Source: Candidula unifasciata
Taxonomy: Eukaryota > Mollusca > Gastropoda > Stylommatophora > Geomitridae
Assembly (NCBI GenBank): GCA_905116865.2
Contig: CAJHNH020008569.1
Coordinates: forward strand, 57,501-121,500
Length of the DNA stretch: 64,000 nucleotides
Direction of reading: 5' to 3'
The stretch's first letter is position 1, and each line of letters starts with the position of its first letter. Under the pieces are notes generated by a model. It did not search any database and was not told where the DNA came from. It was given only the letters and a program-made list of their open reading frames with translations. The translations under genes and the position numbers were made by a program. Below, piece after piece: positions 1 through 45,468 of this stretch.

Positions 1-165
1 TGACGACCCAAAAGATCACCGGTAGAAGTGGCAGAGGCAGACCCAGAGAAATGATTGTGGATGGTTTAAGACAGTGGCTTGGAGAAATATCATCAGTGGA
101 GTTGATCCAGAACACCGAGACGCATGGATGCCTACGCCAGCTGGCAAGGCACTTGATGATGATGC
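1..165 (+). mobile_element. LINE reverse-transcriptase 3' end fragment (family 1)
   Basis: One frame reads GRSGRGRPREMIVDGLRQWL and then GEISSVELIQ, the usual C-terminal tail of many animal LINE proteins (GKRGRGRPR...W.GI...EL). Cut by the window edge. Related pieces lie at 2378, 5390, 49295, 50715 and 54865. Confidence 0.75.
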
Positions 166-194
166 TCTGTTTAAAGCAAGTTTAGCGTTTGATC

Positions 195-525
195 TCTTAT
201 CTTCTTCTTTTTATTCTCCTTGCCAGTGGTTTTCAGACGAGGAGACAAGCTTTTGTGAAGTCTGTGGTGCAATGCATCTCTTCCGCTGTTCCATGCAGCT
301 TGATTTCTGTTGCAATGCCAACCGGGCCAAACCTGGTATCTCTCTACCGCAGATCTATCCAGCAGGGCTTAATTCTGGGTCTAGCATGTGCTCCGCAGAT
401 CACTGCCAGTTGTAGTAAGGATCTGTCCATCCTGAGACTCGGGCCTCTAGCCCGTGGTGATCCCCGTTTTCAAAATATTAGGCCCCTGAGTAAACTTAGT
501 CAAAATACCCTGCTCTACAGCATCT
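195..525 (-). mobile_element. LINE C-terminal domain fragment
   Basis: Read on the minus strand this matches the piece at 57535-57890, including the end that reads TTD FTKACLLV-type sequence. It is decayed, with no long frame. Confidence 0.5.
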
Positions 526-532
526 AAAAAGT

Positions 533-1224
533 ATGTCTGTAGCAGACATTTCTGTGCTACCTGTCTGTAGCAGACATTTCTGTGCTGCCTGTCTGTAGCA
601 GACATTTCTGTGCTACCTGTCTGTAGCAGACATTTCTGTGCTGCCTGTCTGTAGAAGACATTTCTGTGCTGCCTGTCTGTAGCAGACATTTCTGTGCTGC
701 CTGTCTGTAGAAGACATTTCTGTGCTGCCTGTCTGTAGCAGACATTTCTGTGCTGCCTGTCTGTAGCAGACATTTCTGTGCTATCTGTCTGTAGCAGACA
801 TTTCTGTGCTGCCTGTCTGTAGCAGACATTTCTGTGCTACCTGTCTGTAGCAGACATTTCTGTGCTATCTGTCTGTAGCAGTCATTTCTGTGCTGCCTGT
901 CTGTAGCAGACATTTCTGTGCTGCCTGTCTGTAGCAGACATTTCTGTGCTACCTGTCTGTAGCAGACATTTCTGTGCTGCCTGTCTGTAGCAGACATTTC
1001 TGTGCTGCCTGTCTGTAGAAGACATTTCTGTGCTGCCTGTCTGTAGCAGACATTTCTGTGCTATCTGTCTGTAGCAGACATTTCTGTGCTATCTGTCTGT
1101 AGCAGACATTTCTGTGCTGCCTGTCTGTAGCAGACATTTCTGTGCTACCTGTCTGTAGCAGACATTTCTGTGCTATCTGTCTGTAGCAGTCATTTCTGTG
1201 CTGCCTGTCTGTAGCAGACATTTC
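533..1224. repeat. 28-bp hairpin minisatellite, left part (about 25 units)
   Basis: The unit is CCTGTCTGTAGCAGACATTT followed by CTGTGCTG. Each unit contains the inverted repeat TGTCTG-tag-CAGACA, able to form a 6-bp stem with a 3-base loop. Variants change single bases (GCC/ACC/ATC before TGTCTG; AGCAG/AGAAG). The minus strand lacks stops in all three phases, which creates spurious open frames of about 110-156 codons. Confidence 0.97.
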
Positions 1225-1500
1225 GGCTCTACTGGCAAATCCGGACGAAGAATAAACAGCCTTGGACGACTTAGTCAGAGTTCTCTCCCGTCCCCGCACT
1301 CCAAACAGTGATCGGAAAAGCCACAACGAAACAAAGAAGACAGTCACGTCGACATTAGGGCTGCCAATGCTTGGTTGTGTCCCCCAGATCTGGGGTTTTT
1401 TTTCGACGCTGCAGGACAATTCTGGGTGTTTTTCTTTTTTGGGTGTTTTGTTTGTTCGTGTTTGCCGATTTGTATGCTTTAATGATCGATAAATTTGCGT

Positions 1501-1566
1501 GGTTAGGGGGGGGGGGGGTTAGGGTTAGGGAGTAGGATTAGGGTTAGCGGTAGGGTTAGGATTAGC
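1501..1566. repeat. Telomere-like (TTAGGG)n-related block, G strand
   Basis: Imperfect TTAGGG units (GGGTTAGGGTTAGGG with AGTAGGATTAGGGTTAGCGG variants) after a 13-G run. It lies inside the 1225-2079 transposon. Confidence 0.85.
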
Positions 1567-1790
1567 GTTAGATTTGACAATCTGACGCCAGAGTTCCCTA
1601 TAATCGCGCACAGTCCCATACACATACACAAAAAATCGAGGGCCTCTGGATGCTGGTCACACGCACAATTCGCCAACGATTGGGGGCACCAGCCGCACGC
1701 TATTGGCGTCATATTTGGCAGTGGCACCACTCCCACAAACATCATATTGTCGGCCAGTATTTCGAAATCCTACGTCAAAATTTTCACATC

Positions 1791-1882
1791 TAACCCTAAC
1801 CCTACCCCTAAACCCTACCCCTAACCCTACCCCTAACCCTACCCCTAACCCTACCCCTAACCCTAACCCTACCCCTAACTCT
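1791..1882. repeat. Telomere-like (CCCTAA)n-related block, C strand
   Basis: Mostly CCCTAACCCTACC-type units, inverted relative to the block at 1501-1566 and 225 bp away from it. Internal to the same transposon. Confidence 0.87.
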
Positions 1883-2079
1883 AATCCAACAACCGCACGA
1901 TGATGCCACGATGTCTCACGCAACCGAACACAGCCCTACACGCAACCGCAGGATGATAGGTAAGTGTGTCGTTTGTTTCGTTTGTTTTCCGATTACTGTT
2001 CGGAGTGCGGCGACGGGAGATAACTCTGACTAAGTCGTCCAAGTCTGTTTATTCTTCGTCCGGATTTGCCAGTAGAGCC

Positions 2080-2374
2080 GACATTTCTGTGCTGCCTGTC
2101 TGTATTAGACATTTCTATGCTGCCTGTCTGTAGCTGCAATTTTTGTGCTACCTGTCTGTAGCAGACATTTCTTTGCTCCCTGTCTGTAGCAGATCTTTCT
2201 GTGCTGCCTGTCTGTAGCAGACATTTCTTTGCTGCCTGTCTGTAGCAGACATTTCTGTGCTGCATGTCTGTAGCAGACATTTCTGTGCTGCCTGTCTGTA
2301 GCAGACATTTCTGTGCTGCCTGTCTGTAGCAGACATTTCTGTGCTGCCTGTCTGTAGCAGACATTTCTGTGCTG
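2080..2374. repeat. 28-bp hairpin minisatellite, right part (about 10 units)
   Basis: Same unit and orientation as 533-1224, more diverged near the transposon. It ends at GCTGCTGTCTTTC, where a LINE fragment begins. Confidence 0.95.
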
Positions 2375-2377
2375 CTG

Positions 2378-2600
2378 TCTTTCTCTATCCCTCCTTCCAC
2401 AGATCTTTCCACTGGTCACAACATTTTATATTTTCCCTCTTCTCATAACATGGCCGAATAATGATGACTGTCTTCTTCCGATGTCTGTGATAAGTTATCT
2501 TTGGGCTCCCGACTCTTTCAAAACCTCTTGGTTGCTCTTTTTGGCTGTGAAACCACATTTCTGAGGCCTCATGGAATTGTTTTGACCCAAGCATTGTCCA
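2378..2600 (-). mobile_element. LINE reverse-transcriptase 3' fragment (family 1)
   Basis: Minus-strand frames read KEQPRGFERVGSPKIT and GKICGRRDRER, the same as the better copy at 50766-51090. Frames are broken. Confidence 0.75.
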
Positions 2601-2720
2601 GGACTCGCATTGTGGTCCAGTACAAGCCTTAATATAGGGTCTGTTTCTGTCAGGCCTCCAGGACTCGCATTTGTGTCCAGTACACAGCCTTAATATAGGG
2701 GTCTGTTTCTGTCACCTGAG
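2598..2720. repeat. Two-copy tandem duplication (about 64 bp)
   Basis: A unit beginning CCAGGACTCGCATTGTGGTC and ending TCTGTTTCTGTCA occurs twice in a row with small differences. Confidence 0.8.
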
Positions 2721-2899
2721 AAGGTCGATTGGGTCTTCGGGATTCTGTCCTAGATCTATATGGGAAGTGTTTCAGTGGGTTCTAATGGCTGCTCTAATAT
2801 GAGTTTAATTTTTTTATTAAGTGCATTCTAATCATCTCATATAATCAACCAAATTTTTCTTCTTCCTTCTTCACTGCTCTTTCCATTTACCTCATGGAG
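2721..2899. other. Short AT-rich stretch, nothing recognised
   Basis: No coding, RNA or repeat signal seen. Confidence 0.4.
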
Positions 2900-3260
2900 A
2901 TTTTGAGAGGAGATGTAAGGATTGTCTGTGTGCTTTTTCAAATGTGTTGATGTTAATCTCTTCAAGGTTGTTCTTTATGCCATCGTTCGATCCATATTTT
3001 GCATGGGCTTCCAATTGTTGTGTTCTTCAGCATTGCTGTGTATGGCTGTTGGTACTGTGGCATTCATGTTCAGTGGCCAAACCATTTCATCTGTTGTTCT
3101 TTTATGATTTGGATAAACTGGTTTCAATCCTTGTCTTCTGATTTCTTCATTTTAATGTATCTTAACTTATTATTTGATAGCTCTTTGAAGACATACCATC
3201 TCTGTTACGATTTTGAGCTCATTAGTTGTAAAAAATGCACATATTTAGCACTGATAGCAT
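2900..3260 (-). mobile_element. LINE reverse-transcriptase C-terminal fragment (family 2)
   Basis: The minus strand reads ...EQQMKWFGH... followed by sequence like MNATVPTA, the C-terminal W-FGH motif of LINE proteins. The plus-strand hydrophobic open frames here are shadows of this element. Confidence 0.6.
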
Positions 3261-3604
3261 ACAGTTGGCCAGTGAATAGTTCTGGTTATTTTGCCTTTGT
3301 ATTTAGAACTTATGGTAAAGGTAGTCACTCCTGTGGCAGCTACTAACATACGAGTGTAAAGTATTAGTCTGTGTCATAACATGGGTTCTAGAGCCTCATT
3401 TTGTCAGATCTGTCACTACTGTCTGTATGTACCACTTTTTAGAGCGGTGTAGACGGGCAGTCATGAGCCTGAGGATTGAGTACCGAACGGCTAGTGCTAT
3501 CACCACTGACTGTACAGGCTAGGATGTTTTATTTTGTTCCTGATAGAGAAACTCTTATAACCTTGCTGAGGGGTTGAATATGGGCCTGCTGCATGAGAGC
3601 CCGA
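3261..3604. other. Unassigned intergenic/intronic sequence
   Basis: No gene or recognised repeat; possibly old repeat remnants. Confidence 0.3.
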
Positions 3605-3890
3605 CCTAGAGCCTCATTTTGGGAAGAGAAACAATAGACTTACTGCACCTCTAGTAAACTTGCTGTAAAAAAAAATTAATTAGGGGTTTTCCCTTCAAAG
3701 TTGGAGGTGCGTCTAACTGAGAGGTGAGGAACCAACAGTCTGCACACAAGTAAGCCATATCAGTAACATAAATGTGGCGGGCAAAGCTCAAATTGTGGAA
3801 CAATATCAAAGTCCAAGAGTGGGTTTTGAACCAGAACTTTCTGTCGGAGTCTACAGGCAATGAATACAAAAAAAGAAAAAAGACATTCTA
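3605..3890 (-). repeat. Dispersed repeat family A (SINE-like, about 260 bp)
   Basis: Copy of a family found about 16 times here. In its forward sense it runs from GGCTGTAAACTCTGGCGGAAA through GATCTGACTTATTTGTATGC, CTTGCCTCTCAGGCAGATGC and GACATGCTTGTTAGG to GGGCCTCGGAACCCACA. This copy is diverged. No internal RNA polymerase III boxes are obvious, so the class is uncertain. Confidence 0.8.
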
Positions 3891-4239
3891 GGTTGTGACA
3901 TTGAAAGTGGGATGGTCATTTTCCTTCTTAACGCCTTTCCTTCCTAGAAAGCTATGAAAATTGTCAGATGAACATTTTCTTTGGGATTGTGTTGACCCCA
4001 GTGCCTTGCTGGTCAGAAAAGATGCGGCTTCATCAGCTGGGAATTCAACTCGTATCATTGTCTAGGCAAGCATGTGCGCATTAACCAGTATAGAATCTCC
4101 TTCACACATGTATAAGAATGCTATCTCTGTAAACCACTAATCTTCTTCGTCAATAGGAAGAAAGAAGCAGTATATAAATATAGCATTTGAGCACACATAT
4201 ATTAAATAATAGTAAATGCTACAGGACGCATTTTAGGAA
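3891..4239. other. Unassigned sequence
   Basis: AT-rich; no feature recognised. Confidence 0.3.
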
Positions 4240-4710
4240 TGAGTTAATTTGAACATAAAACTAATAAATATGTCAGAGACAAAAATATACAAATTTGCAG
4301 GGCACCAGGAGCCTCTTTTGGCAGTGGTGAAATGTCACAAGCTTGCTTGGTTTGCGCACGTGGTGAGACATGATTCGATTGAAGAGACTACTTCAAAGAA
4401 CATTAGGGGGTGGTCAAAGAAGAGGAGAGCTAAGAAAAACCTGGAATGACATCAACAAATGGACAGGACTAAGTTATCATACACTTATTCATCAAGCAGA
4501 AGACGGAGAAAGATAGCGAGTTTTATGTGCTAGTGCTTCTATCAATACACCTCCACGACCCTAATGGGTCAAGGGTTATGATATATTAAATAGGCATCTG
4601 AGTTCAGATATCTTGGAACAACATTTGCCGAAGATGGTAAATTGGACAAAGAAATTAACATCCAGTGCAGTAAAGCAGGCCAAGTATTTGGACAGCTAGG
4701 CTCTCCCCCA
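4240..4710 (+). mobile_element. LINE reverse-transcriptase fragments
   Basis: 4249-4450 reads LLAVVKCHKLAWFAHVVRHD with KNIRGWSKKRRAKK, the C-terminal W-F-HV-RHDS pattern. 4587-4702 reads YLGTTFAEDGKLDKEINIQC, the conserved YLG...DG.LD.EI motif, which normally precedes the first. The reversed order suggests two separate pieces. Confidence 0.8.
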
Positions 4711-5277
4711 CCCCAACCTAAGTCAGTCCCAATCAGCACAAAGAAACAACACACCAGAAAGACAAAATTAATGTTGATTAAATCATGAAGTATTTTAGTA
4801 TAGTTCAAATTGTTAATTAATTTGGTAATAGAAATGTTAGTCTCCCCACCAACTGCCCATATACACACTAGCTCACTTCCATTTAGTCAACCTTCAGCCT
4901 AGCTCACTTCTGATTGATCAACCTTGAGCCACCCGACTTTGGCAAAAGGTGATGGGGGGTGTTCTCTTATGCCGTTGTTATCACGTCTTCTGTATTTCAG
5001 CATTCCAGCGCCTTTAACACAACAAAACTTTTGACAAACTCGACCTAACACACAACCCCTTTAGAGGGTGATGAAACCTGTGTCACAGGCATTCTCTTTC
5101 TGGGAATAAAAAAGTAAATGCCAGACATCCCAGAAAGCAAGCAACAGTGTGACACACCCATAATGTCCAGCAGGTAAGACCAGTTCAAGAAAGTTATCAA
5201 TGGAATGTGACCTACTTTCCGTGTGGAGACTAATGTTTGGTTGACCATTAATTTCATTGTACATTTTATATTTACAG
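4711..5277. other. Intron sequence upstream of Arkadia exon 1
   Basis: 4860-4925 has a short imperfect duplication (CTAGCTCACTTC.. ATTxAxTCAACCTT). Nothing else recognised; no further SUMO-motif exon found. Confidence 0.35.
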
Positions 5278-40785
<35,508 letters not shown>

Positions 40786-40941
40786 CAGTAAAACCTTCTC
40801 GTTAAAACGATTGTTAAAATGTAAATATAGTAATGTAAATTACCATTATTGTCCAGATTTCATTGACATTATAATTCTCCGTTTCTGCCCTAATATATCT
40901 GTAGTAGTATTTGTATGTATGTAGATGTATACATAACGTAA

Positions 40942-40947
40942 AATAAA
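40942..40947 (+). terminator. Polyadenylation signal AATAAA for the Arkadia gene
   Basis: AATAAA lies 157 bp after the Arkadia stop codon, before a truncated dispersed repeat starts at about 40960. It is the first AATAAA on this strand after the stop. Confidence 0.55.
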
Positions 40948-40959
40948 GGGTTCCCCAAG

Positions 40960-41068
40960 TGGATTCCGGGACCCCGGGAAAATGAGAATAGACCCCACTG
41001 CCTCCAAGCCAAGCATGTTGTAGGAGTCGACTAACTCGGGACTTGCATCTGCCGAGCGGCAAGGAACG
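40960..41068 (-). repeat. Dispersed repeat family A, first half of a split copy
   Basis: GGATTCCGGGACCCCGGGAA to GAGCGGCAAGGAAC; stops mid-element at 41068 and resumes at 41462. Confidence 0.85.
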
Positions 41069-41461
41069 AACAAACTTTATTTTCAAAGGGTTACAAATTA
41101 GGCACGCAGGCCTGTCTTACATTCAGCCCTTCCAAACTTTCATCTTTCACACAGCAGTTGTATTTCATCAATGAAGCATGTTATATTTATGTAATAATAT
41201 GCATATTATATATATGAAGTCAAAAACAAAAGCATGGGTGGTAAAATATGTGCGCACGCTCACGCGCGAACGTACACCCACATACACACGCAAGCCCAAT
41301 CACTCACTTACACACAAACACATTGACACCCAGTACACACATACATCTACATACATACGAACGTGCACACATACATACATACATACATACATACATACAT
41401 ACATACATACATACATACATACATACATACATACATACATACATTAATACATTAAGCCAGT
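41069..41461. repeat. Insert with (ACAT)n microsatellite
   Basis: Begins AACTTTATTTTCAAAGGG and includes CA-rich text and about 90 bp of (ACAT)n at 41366-41455. It separates two halves of one family-A copy. Confidence 0.85.
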
Positions 41462-41570
41462 AAAAGGGATGCACATGCAAAACTCAGGCCCTGGCACAAA
41501 ACCAAGCTCCAAATGGACGAACAACCAGGACTTTCCGCCGGAGCTTACAGCGGTAAACAAACAAAGAAGT
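41462..41570 (-). repeat. Dispersed repeat family A, second half of a split copy
   Basis: GGATGCACATGCAAAACTCA to ACAGCGGTAAACAAACAAAG completes the copy begun at 40960. Confidence 0.85.
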
Positions 41571-41719
41571 GTATGGCCTGGCATTCCTTATTTGTTGTTG
41601 TCAATATTTGCCGTTTTCTATACATTGTTTCTATATTGTCACCCAACGACTTCATGACGGTAACTGTATCATACACATTGAACATATTTCCACACAACTC
41701 TTTTATGAACCTTGCCTCA

Positions 41720-41835
41720 AGGGAAAGGGGAGACAGATTTACAATCAGAAATCTTCGCTTGCTGCTGAAGATGTGGACAGAATGCTTATGGGAGTACCCC
41801 AAATGCTGTGACGTTGATTCTTAATTCAGCATTTA
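41720..41835 (+). mobile_element. LINE 3' tail
   Basis: TTGCTGCTGAAGATGTGGAC then AATGCTTATGGGAGTACCCC and GCTGTGACGTTGATTCTTAA, as at 6960. Confidence 0.7.
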
Positions 41836-42419
41836 ACATTCAACATTGTTTATGTATTTTGTACATTATTCTTTGTAAAATATTGAAGATTACTGTAGCC
41901 AGGAAAATAGTCATTTTTATCTGATGCTATCTAATTTTGTATACTTTGTGTCTATTTTTTTGTTATTACTCTTAGTACTGATAACACACATATGAAGCCT
42001 GATTTGTTTCTTTGAAACTGTTATCAAATTGAATATTATTATCCATTTCAAAACAAAATCCCCCCCCCCCCCCCCCAAAAAAAATGCTATAACTCAACAA
42101 GCATTTGATCGAAGTTGTTGAAATCTTGCATCAGCAAGATTATGATGTCAAGCTGGAGAGTTGTTTGCAGTGGAGTCTGTTTTACTGTTGGTTGTCCTTG
42201 GAAATATTTGCTGCGAAAATGTGTTTATATTTCCCACGACTTAGTGGACAAGTCACAGTTTAAAGTGTGTTGCATGTGGTTGTTTAGAGTGAGCAAGACA
42301 GTTTTGGTGAGAAATGTCATTGTTGGTCACTGGCCAGTCAAAAACAGATTATCTGTACAATTACAGTCAATTATCTCTTTAGGGCCCCGACTTGACTTGC
42401 TTTGCGAACAAAAGTTTTA
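41836..42419. other. Intergenic sequence with a C17 run
   Basis: C run 42060-42076; an open frame of 101 codons at 42115-42420 has no recognisable homology. Confidence 0.35.
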
Positions 42420-42655
42420 AAAAATTATCACATTTAACCAGCATTCTCAAAGGGGAAGCTTTCGGTTATAATTGTGACTAGATTATTTCCGCCATATAAA
42501 GTTGCTTGGCATTGCTCGCTACCAAATAGCCCTGAAAAGAACTCTTGCAGTGTTGGCATGATCAAAAGACAGACCCAAATTCTGTCCCGACTGATGACGA
42601 AGTTGTTTACTGGCCAGCCAATAGGCAGTTTAGGGCCACAACAGTGGTGTGTTAA
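42420..42655. repeat. Second copy of the about 220-bp dispersed repeat
   Basis: Matches 40370-40590 with many changes. Confidence 0.75.
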
Positions 42656-42727
42656 AACAGATAACGCTGCTGATTAGGGAAAACTACTGCTCCTTCGTAA
42701 TTGTAAATTATAAAATCACAATGGCAT

Positions 42728-42960
42728 TCTTCTTCTTTAAGTTCACCGCCTGTAAACTCCATCTGTAAACTCCTTCTGTAAGCAGACAGTTTTGGTTATT
42801 CATCCACGTTTGGTCTTTTATTATCATCCAGTAACTAAATGTTATGTGCATATCCGTTTTACAACTAATGTCACTGCTCATTAACCATTCCCATGTGTGC
42901 TCAGTCCTCTGATGCAGCAGCCACTCCAAGGTGCTTCTAAGCATTGTTTCTATGAGAATG
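42728..42960 (+). repeat. Family A fragment and a LINE tail
   Basis: 42728-42870 is a forward family-A 5' half with a short internal duplication (AACTCCATCTGTA / AACTCCTTCTGTA). 42885-42960 is a minus family-5 LINE tail (LRSTLEWLLHQRTEHTWEW). Confidence 0.7.
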
Positions 42961-42984
42961 CTTTTGGGGGGGGGGGGGGGGCAG

Positions 42985-43578
42985 TGAGTCCATTCTCATG
43001 GTTAAACATTGCCATGGATATTAGGGGGTCCCCCGATGTGCCTATTCTCATGGTTAAACATTGCAATGGTTATTAAGTGGGCCCCAGTGTGTCTATTTTC
43101 ATGGTTAAACATTGCCATGGTTATTAGGGGGGCCCAATGTGTCTATTCTCAAGGTTAAACATTGCTATAGTTATAAGAGGGCCCCAATATGTCTATTTTT
43201 ATGGTTAAACATTGCCATGGTTATTAGGGGGCCCCAATGTGTCTATTCTTATGTTTAAACATTGCCATGGTTATTAAGTGGGCCCCAATGTGTCTATTCT
43301 CATGGTTAAACATTGCCATGGTTATTAGGGGGCCCCAGTGTGTCTATTTTCATGGCTAAACATTGCCATGGTTTTTAGAGGGGCCCCAATGTGTCTATTC
43401 TCATGGTTAAACATTGCCATGGTTTTTAGAGGGGCCCCAATGTGTCTATTCTCATGGTTAAACATTGCCATGGTTTTTAGAGGGGCCCCAATGTGTCTAT
43501 TCTCATGGTTAAACATTGCCATGGTTTTTAGAGGGCCCCAATGTGTCTATTCTTATGGTTAAACATTGCCATGGTTAT
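42985..43578. repeat. 50-51-bp minisatellite, about 12 units
   Basis: TATTCTCATGGTTAAACATT + GCCATGGTTATTAGGGGGCC + CCAATGTGTC. The last units carry TTTTTAGAGGGG; G-run length varies between units. Ends in a 36-G run. Confidence 0.96.
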
Positions 43579-43614
<36 letters not shown>

Positions 43615-43624
43615 CGGCAATGGG

Positions 43625-44424
43625 TCTTTTGTCAAAGAGTATTTAAAGTTATCATCAACTTTGGAATACCAAATAAGTTAATCGCCATGACTAAACTATG
43701 TATGGAAGACACTCAAAATATAGTAACATTTAAAGGCAGAAAGTCAGACCCTTTTCAAACATCTGGTTTAAAGCAAGGTGATGCTCTGTCCCCACTTTTT
43801 TTCAACTTAGCCCTGGAGAAAATTATAAGGAAATTGAAACATGAGTGTGCTATAAGAGAAACTACAAGAATACTTAGATATACAGATGACATTGATGTCA
43901 TTGGTTAAAATGAACTTGAGACTGTAAAAATACTGACTAAAAAGAATCAGCTCAGAAAATGGGATTAGTTATCAATCAAGATAAGACAGAATACATGATA
44001 ATAACAAGATGGAAAAGATATAAACTGTGTTCACATACAAGTCGATAATATGAAAATCAAATAAATGGAAACATGCTGAAGGAAGAAATACAACCTAGAA
44101 TATAATCTGGAAATGAAGTATACTATGACCTTCAATATCTGCTAAAGTCAAAGTCTCTGTCTCGCAACACCAAGATCAAAATGTATAAAATGTTGATAAG
44201 ACCTATCATTCTATATTGCTCTGAAACTTGAAGCACAGCTAAAAGAGAGTAAGCCTTATTACTGGTTTTGAAAAACAGTGTTACGACAAAACTTTGGACC
44301 TATCAAATATGCAAACAGCGGGAAATGGAGAGTGAGAAGCTTCAGTGAAATTCATAATCTGTTTATATCATTATTGATCACTGGCATCATGAGAGCTAAT
44401 AGACTGAAATGGTTGGGGCATATT
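43625..44424 (+). mobile_element. LINE reverse transcriptase with palm motifs (family 7), decayed
   Basis: One open stretch (to 43908) reads KLCMEDTQNIVTFKG, then QTSGLKQGDALSPLFFNLAL (RT motif) and TRILRYTDDIDVIG, the catalytic YxDD box as YTDD. Beyond a stop, later frames read TKIKMYKMLIRPIILYCSET and MRANRLKWLGHIESMSDDRE. The only copy here showing the RT active site. Multiple stops and shifts. Confidence 0.92.
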
Positions 44425-44890
44425 GAAAGCATGTCAGATGACAGAGAGTTAAAAATAAACAATATACAAGGAACCTCAAGGGCTTGGAATGCTGAAGAAG
44501 CAAGAAAAAGAAGATCAGAACAGAACTGCTGCATGGAACGGAAACTTATTACTTTGTTCTTTTAAAAAATACTTTTTATTGAAAGCATGTCAGATGACAG
44601 AGAGTTAAAAAAAACTATATACAAGGAACCTCAAGGGCTTGGAATGCTGAAGAAGCAAGAAAAAGAAGATCAGAACAGAACTGCTGCATGAAACGGAAAC
44701 TTATTACTTTGTTCTTTTAAAAAAATACTTTTTATTGAAAGCATGTCAGATGACAGAGAGTTAAAAAAAACTATATACAAGGAACCTCAAGGGCTTGGAA
44801 TGCTGAAGAAGCAAGAAAAAGAAGATCAGAACAGAAAGAACTGCTGCATGGAACAGAAACTTATTACTTTGTTCTTTTAAAAAATACTTG
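44425..44890. repeat. 156-bp tandem triplication of a LINE 3' end
   Basis: GAAAGCATGTCAGATGACAG starts at 44425, 44581 and 44737, exactly 156 bp apart; the copies are nearly identical. Confidence 0.93.
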
Positions 44891-45060
44891 ATTAAGATGT
44901 CTATGGAGAATAGAAGGAATAAATTGTATGACAATTGCCTGTGACTCACTGCAGTGAGTGAATCAAGAGGTGAGGAAAAGATGCTGGCATCGGATATGAC
45001 ACACCGAGAAAACCACAGTATGACTAGAATGACCCTGAAAGACACCAATAAATGTATCCT
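44891..45060 (+). mobile_element. LINE C-terminal fragment (family 3)
   Basis: Broken frames give LWRIEG, EVRKRCW-like and R-TLKDTN text in the order of 24945-25480. Confidence 0.6.
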
Positions 45061-45237
45061 GTCTATTTCTTCCATCACTTTGTATTTGCCCTGACGTTAG
45101 AACTACAGTATTTTTTTAAAATTGTTTCTGTGAAAAACTTCACATGCATTTATAAAATAAGGTTATGCAAAATAATGGAAACACTGGTATATTTCCCTGA
45201 ATATACATTGAGTATGAATAACGAATATACATACGTA

Positions 45238-45468
45238 GGTTCGCTCCCTGGTGGAGCGGGAATTTTTTTTAAAAATAACTAGCTCCCAGGTCTACCCAGC
45301 CTTGATTGGGTACCGGGTGCAGTCCTGGGAAGTAAAGGCGGCCGGCATAATGCTGATCACATCACCCATCTTTACCGATTGGTCTAAAAAATATATACCC
45401 AATATGCCCTATATGCCTAATGGCGAGGAAAGGGGTGCTTTACCTTTACTTTATAATGTTGCTAGTGT
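45238..45468 (+). repeat. SINE family C, truncated in the tRNA head
   Basis: Starts at the B box GGTTCGCTCCC (45238-45248), then GGTACCGGGTGCAGTCCTGG, GCCGGCATAATGCTGATCAC and CCCTATATGCCTAATGGCG, and a GCTTTACCTTTACTT end. Confidence 0.87.

Larger units (their letters stand above)
1225..2079. mobile_element. 855-bp non-autonomous DNA transposon with about 94-bp terminal inverted repeats
   Basis: The left end GGCTCTACTGGCAAATCCGG is the exact reverse complement of the right end, and the match runs for about 94 bp with five mismatches (1225-1318 against 1986-2079). The flanks carry an 8-bp direct duplication GACATTTC at 1217-1224 and 2080-2087. Removing the element plus one copy restores a perfect 28-bp satellite unit. 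No transposase frame is present. An 8-bp duplication with termini starting GG would fit Merlin-like or hAT-like transposition; the superfamily is not settled. The interior has telomere-like repeats. Confidence 0.92.

Noticed and set aside
533..1224. CRISPR-like array
   Set aside because: Units are contiguous with no unique spacers, and the genome is eukaryotic. The other arrays here are also plain tandem repeats.
557..1419. Minus-strand frames of 108-156 codons
   Set aside because: 28-bp array without stops; one frame even runs into the transposon, which no real gene model supports.
1501..1882. A chromosome end or a fused telomere
   Set aside because: Blocks are short, impure, inverted and enclosed within transposon ends with a target duplication.
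2922..3346. Hydrophobic plus-strand frames resembling membrane segments
   Set aside because: They are the antisense of a decayed LINE end; the T-rich sequence produces Leu/Phe/Cys.
42115..42420. A 101-codon plus-strand frame
   Set aside because: No recognisable domain, no splice or promoter context; length is expected by chance.
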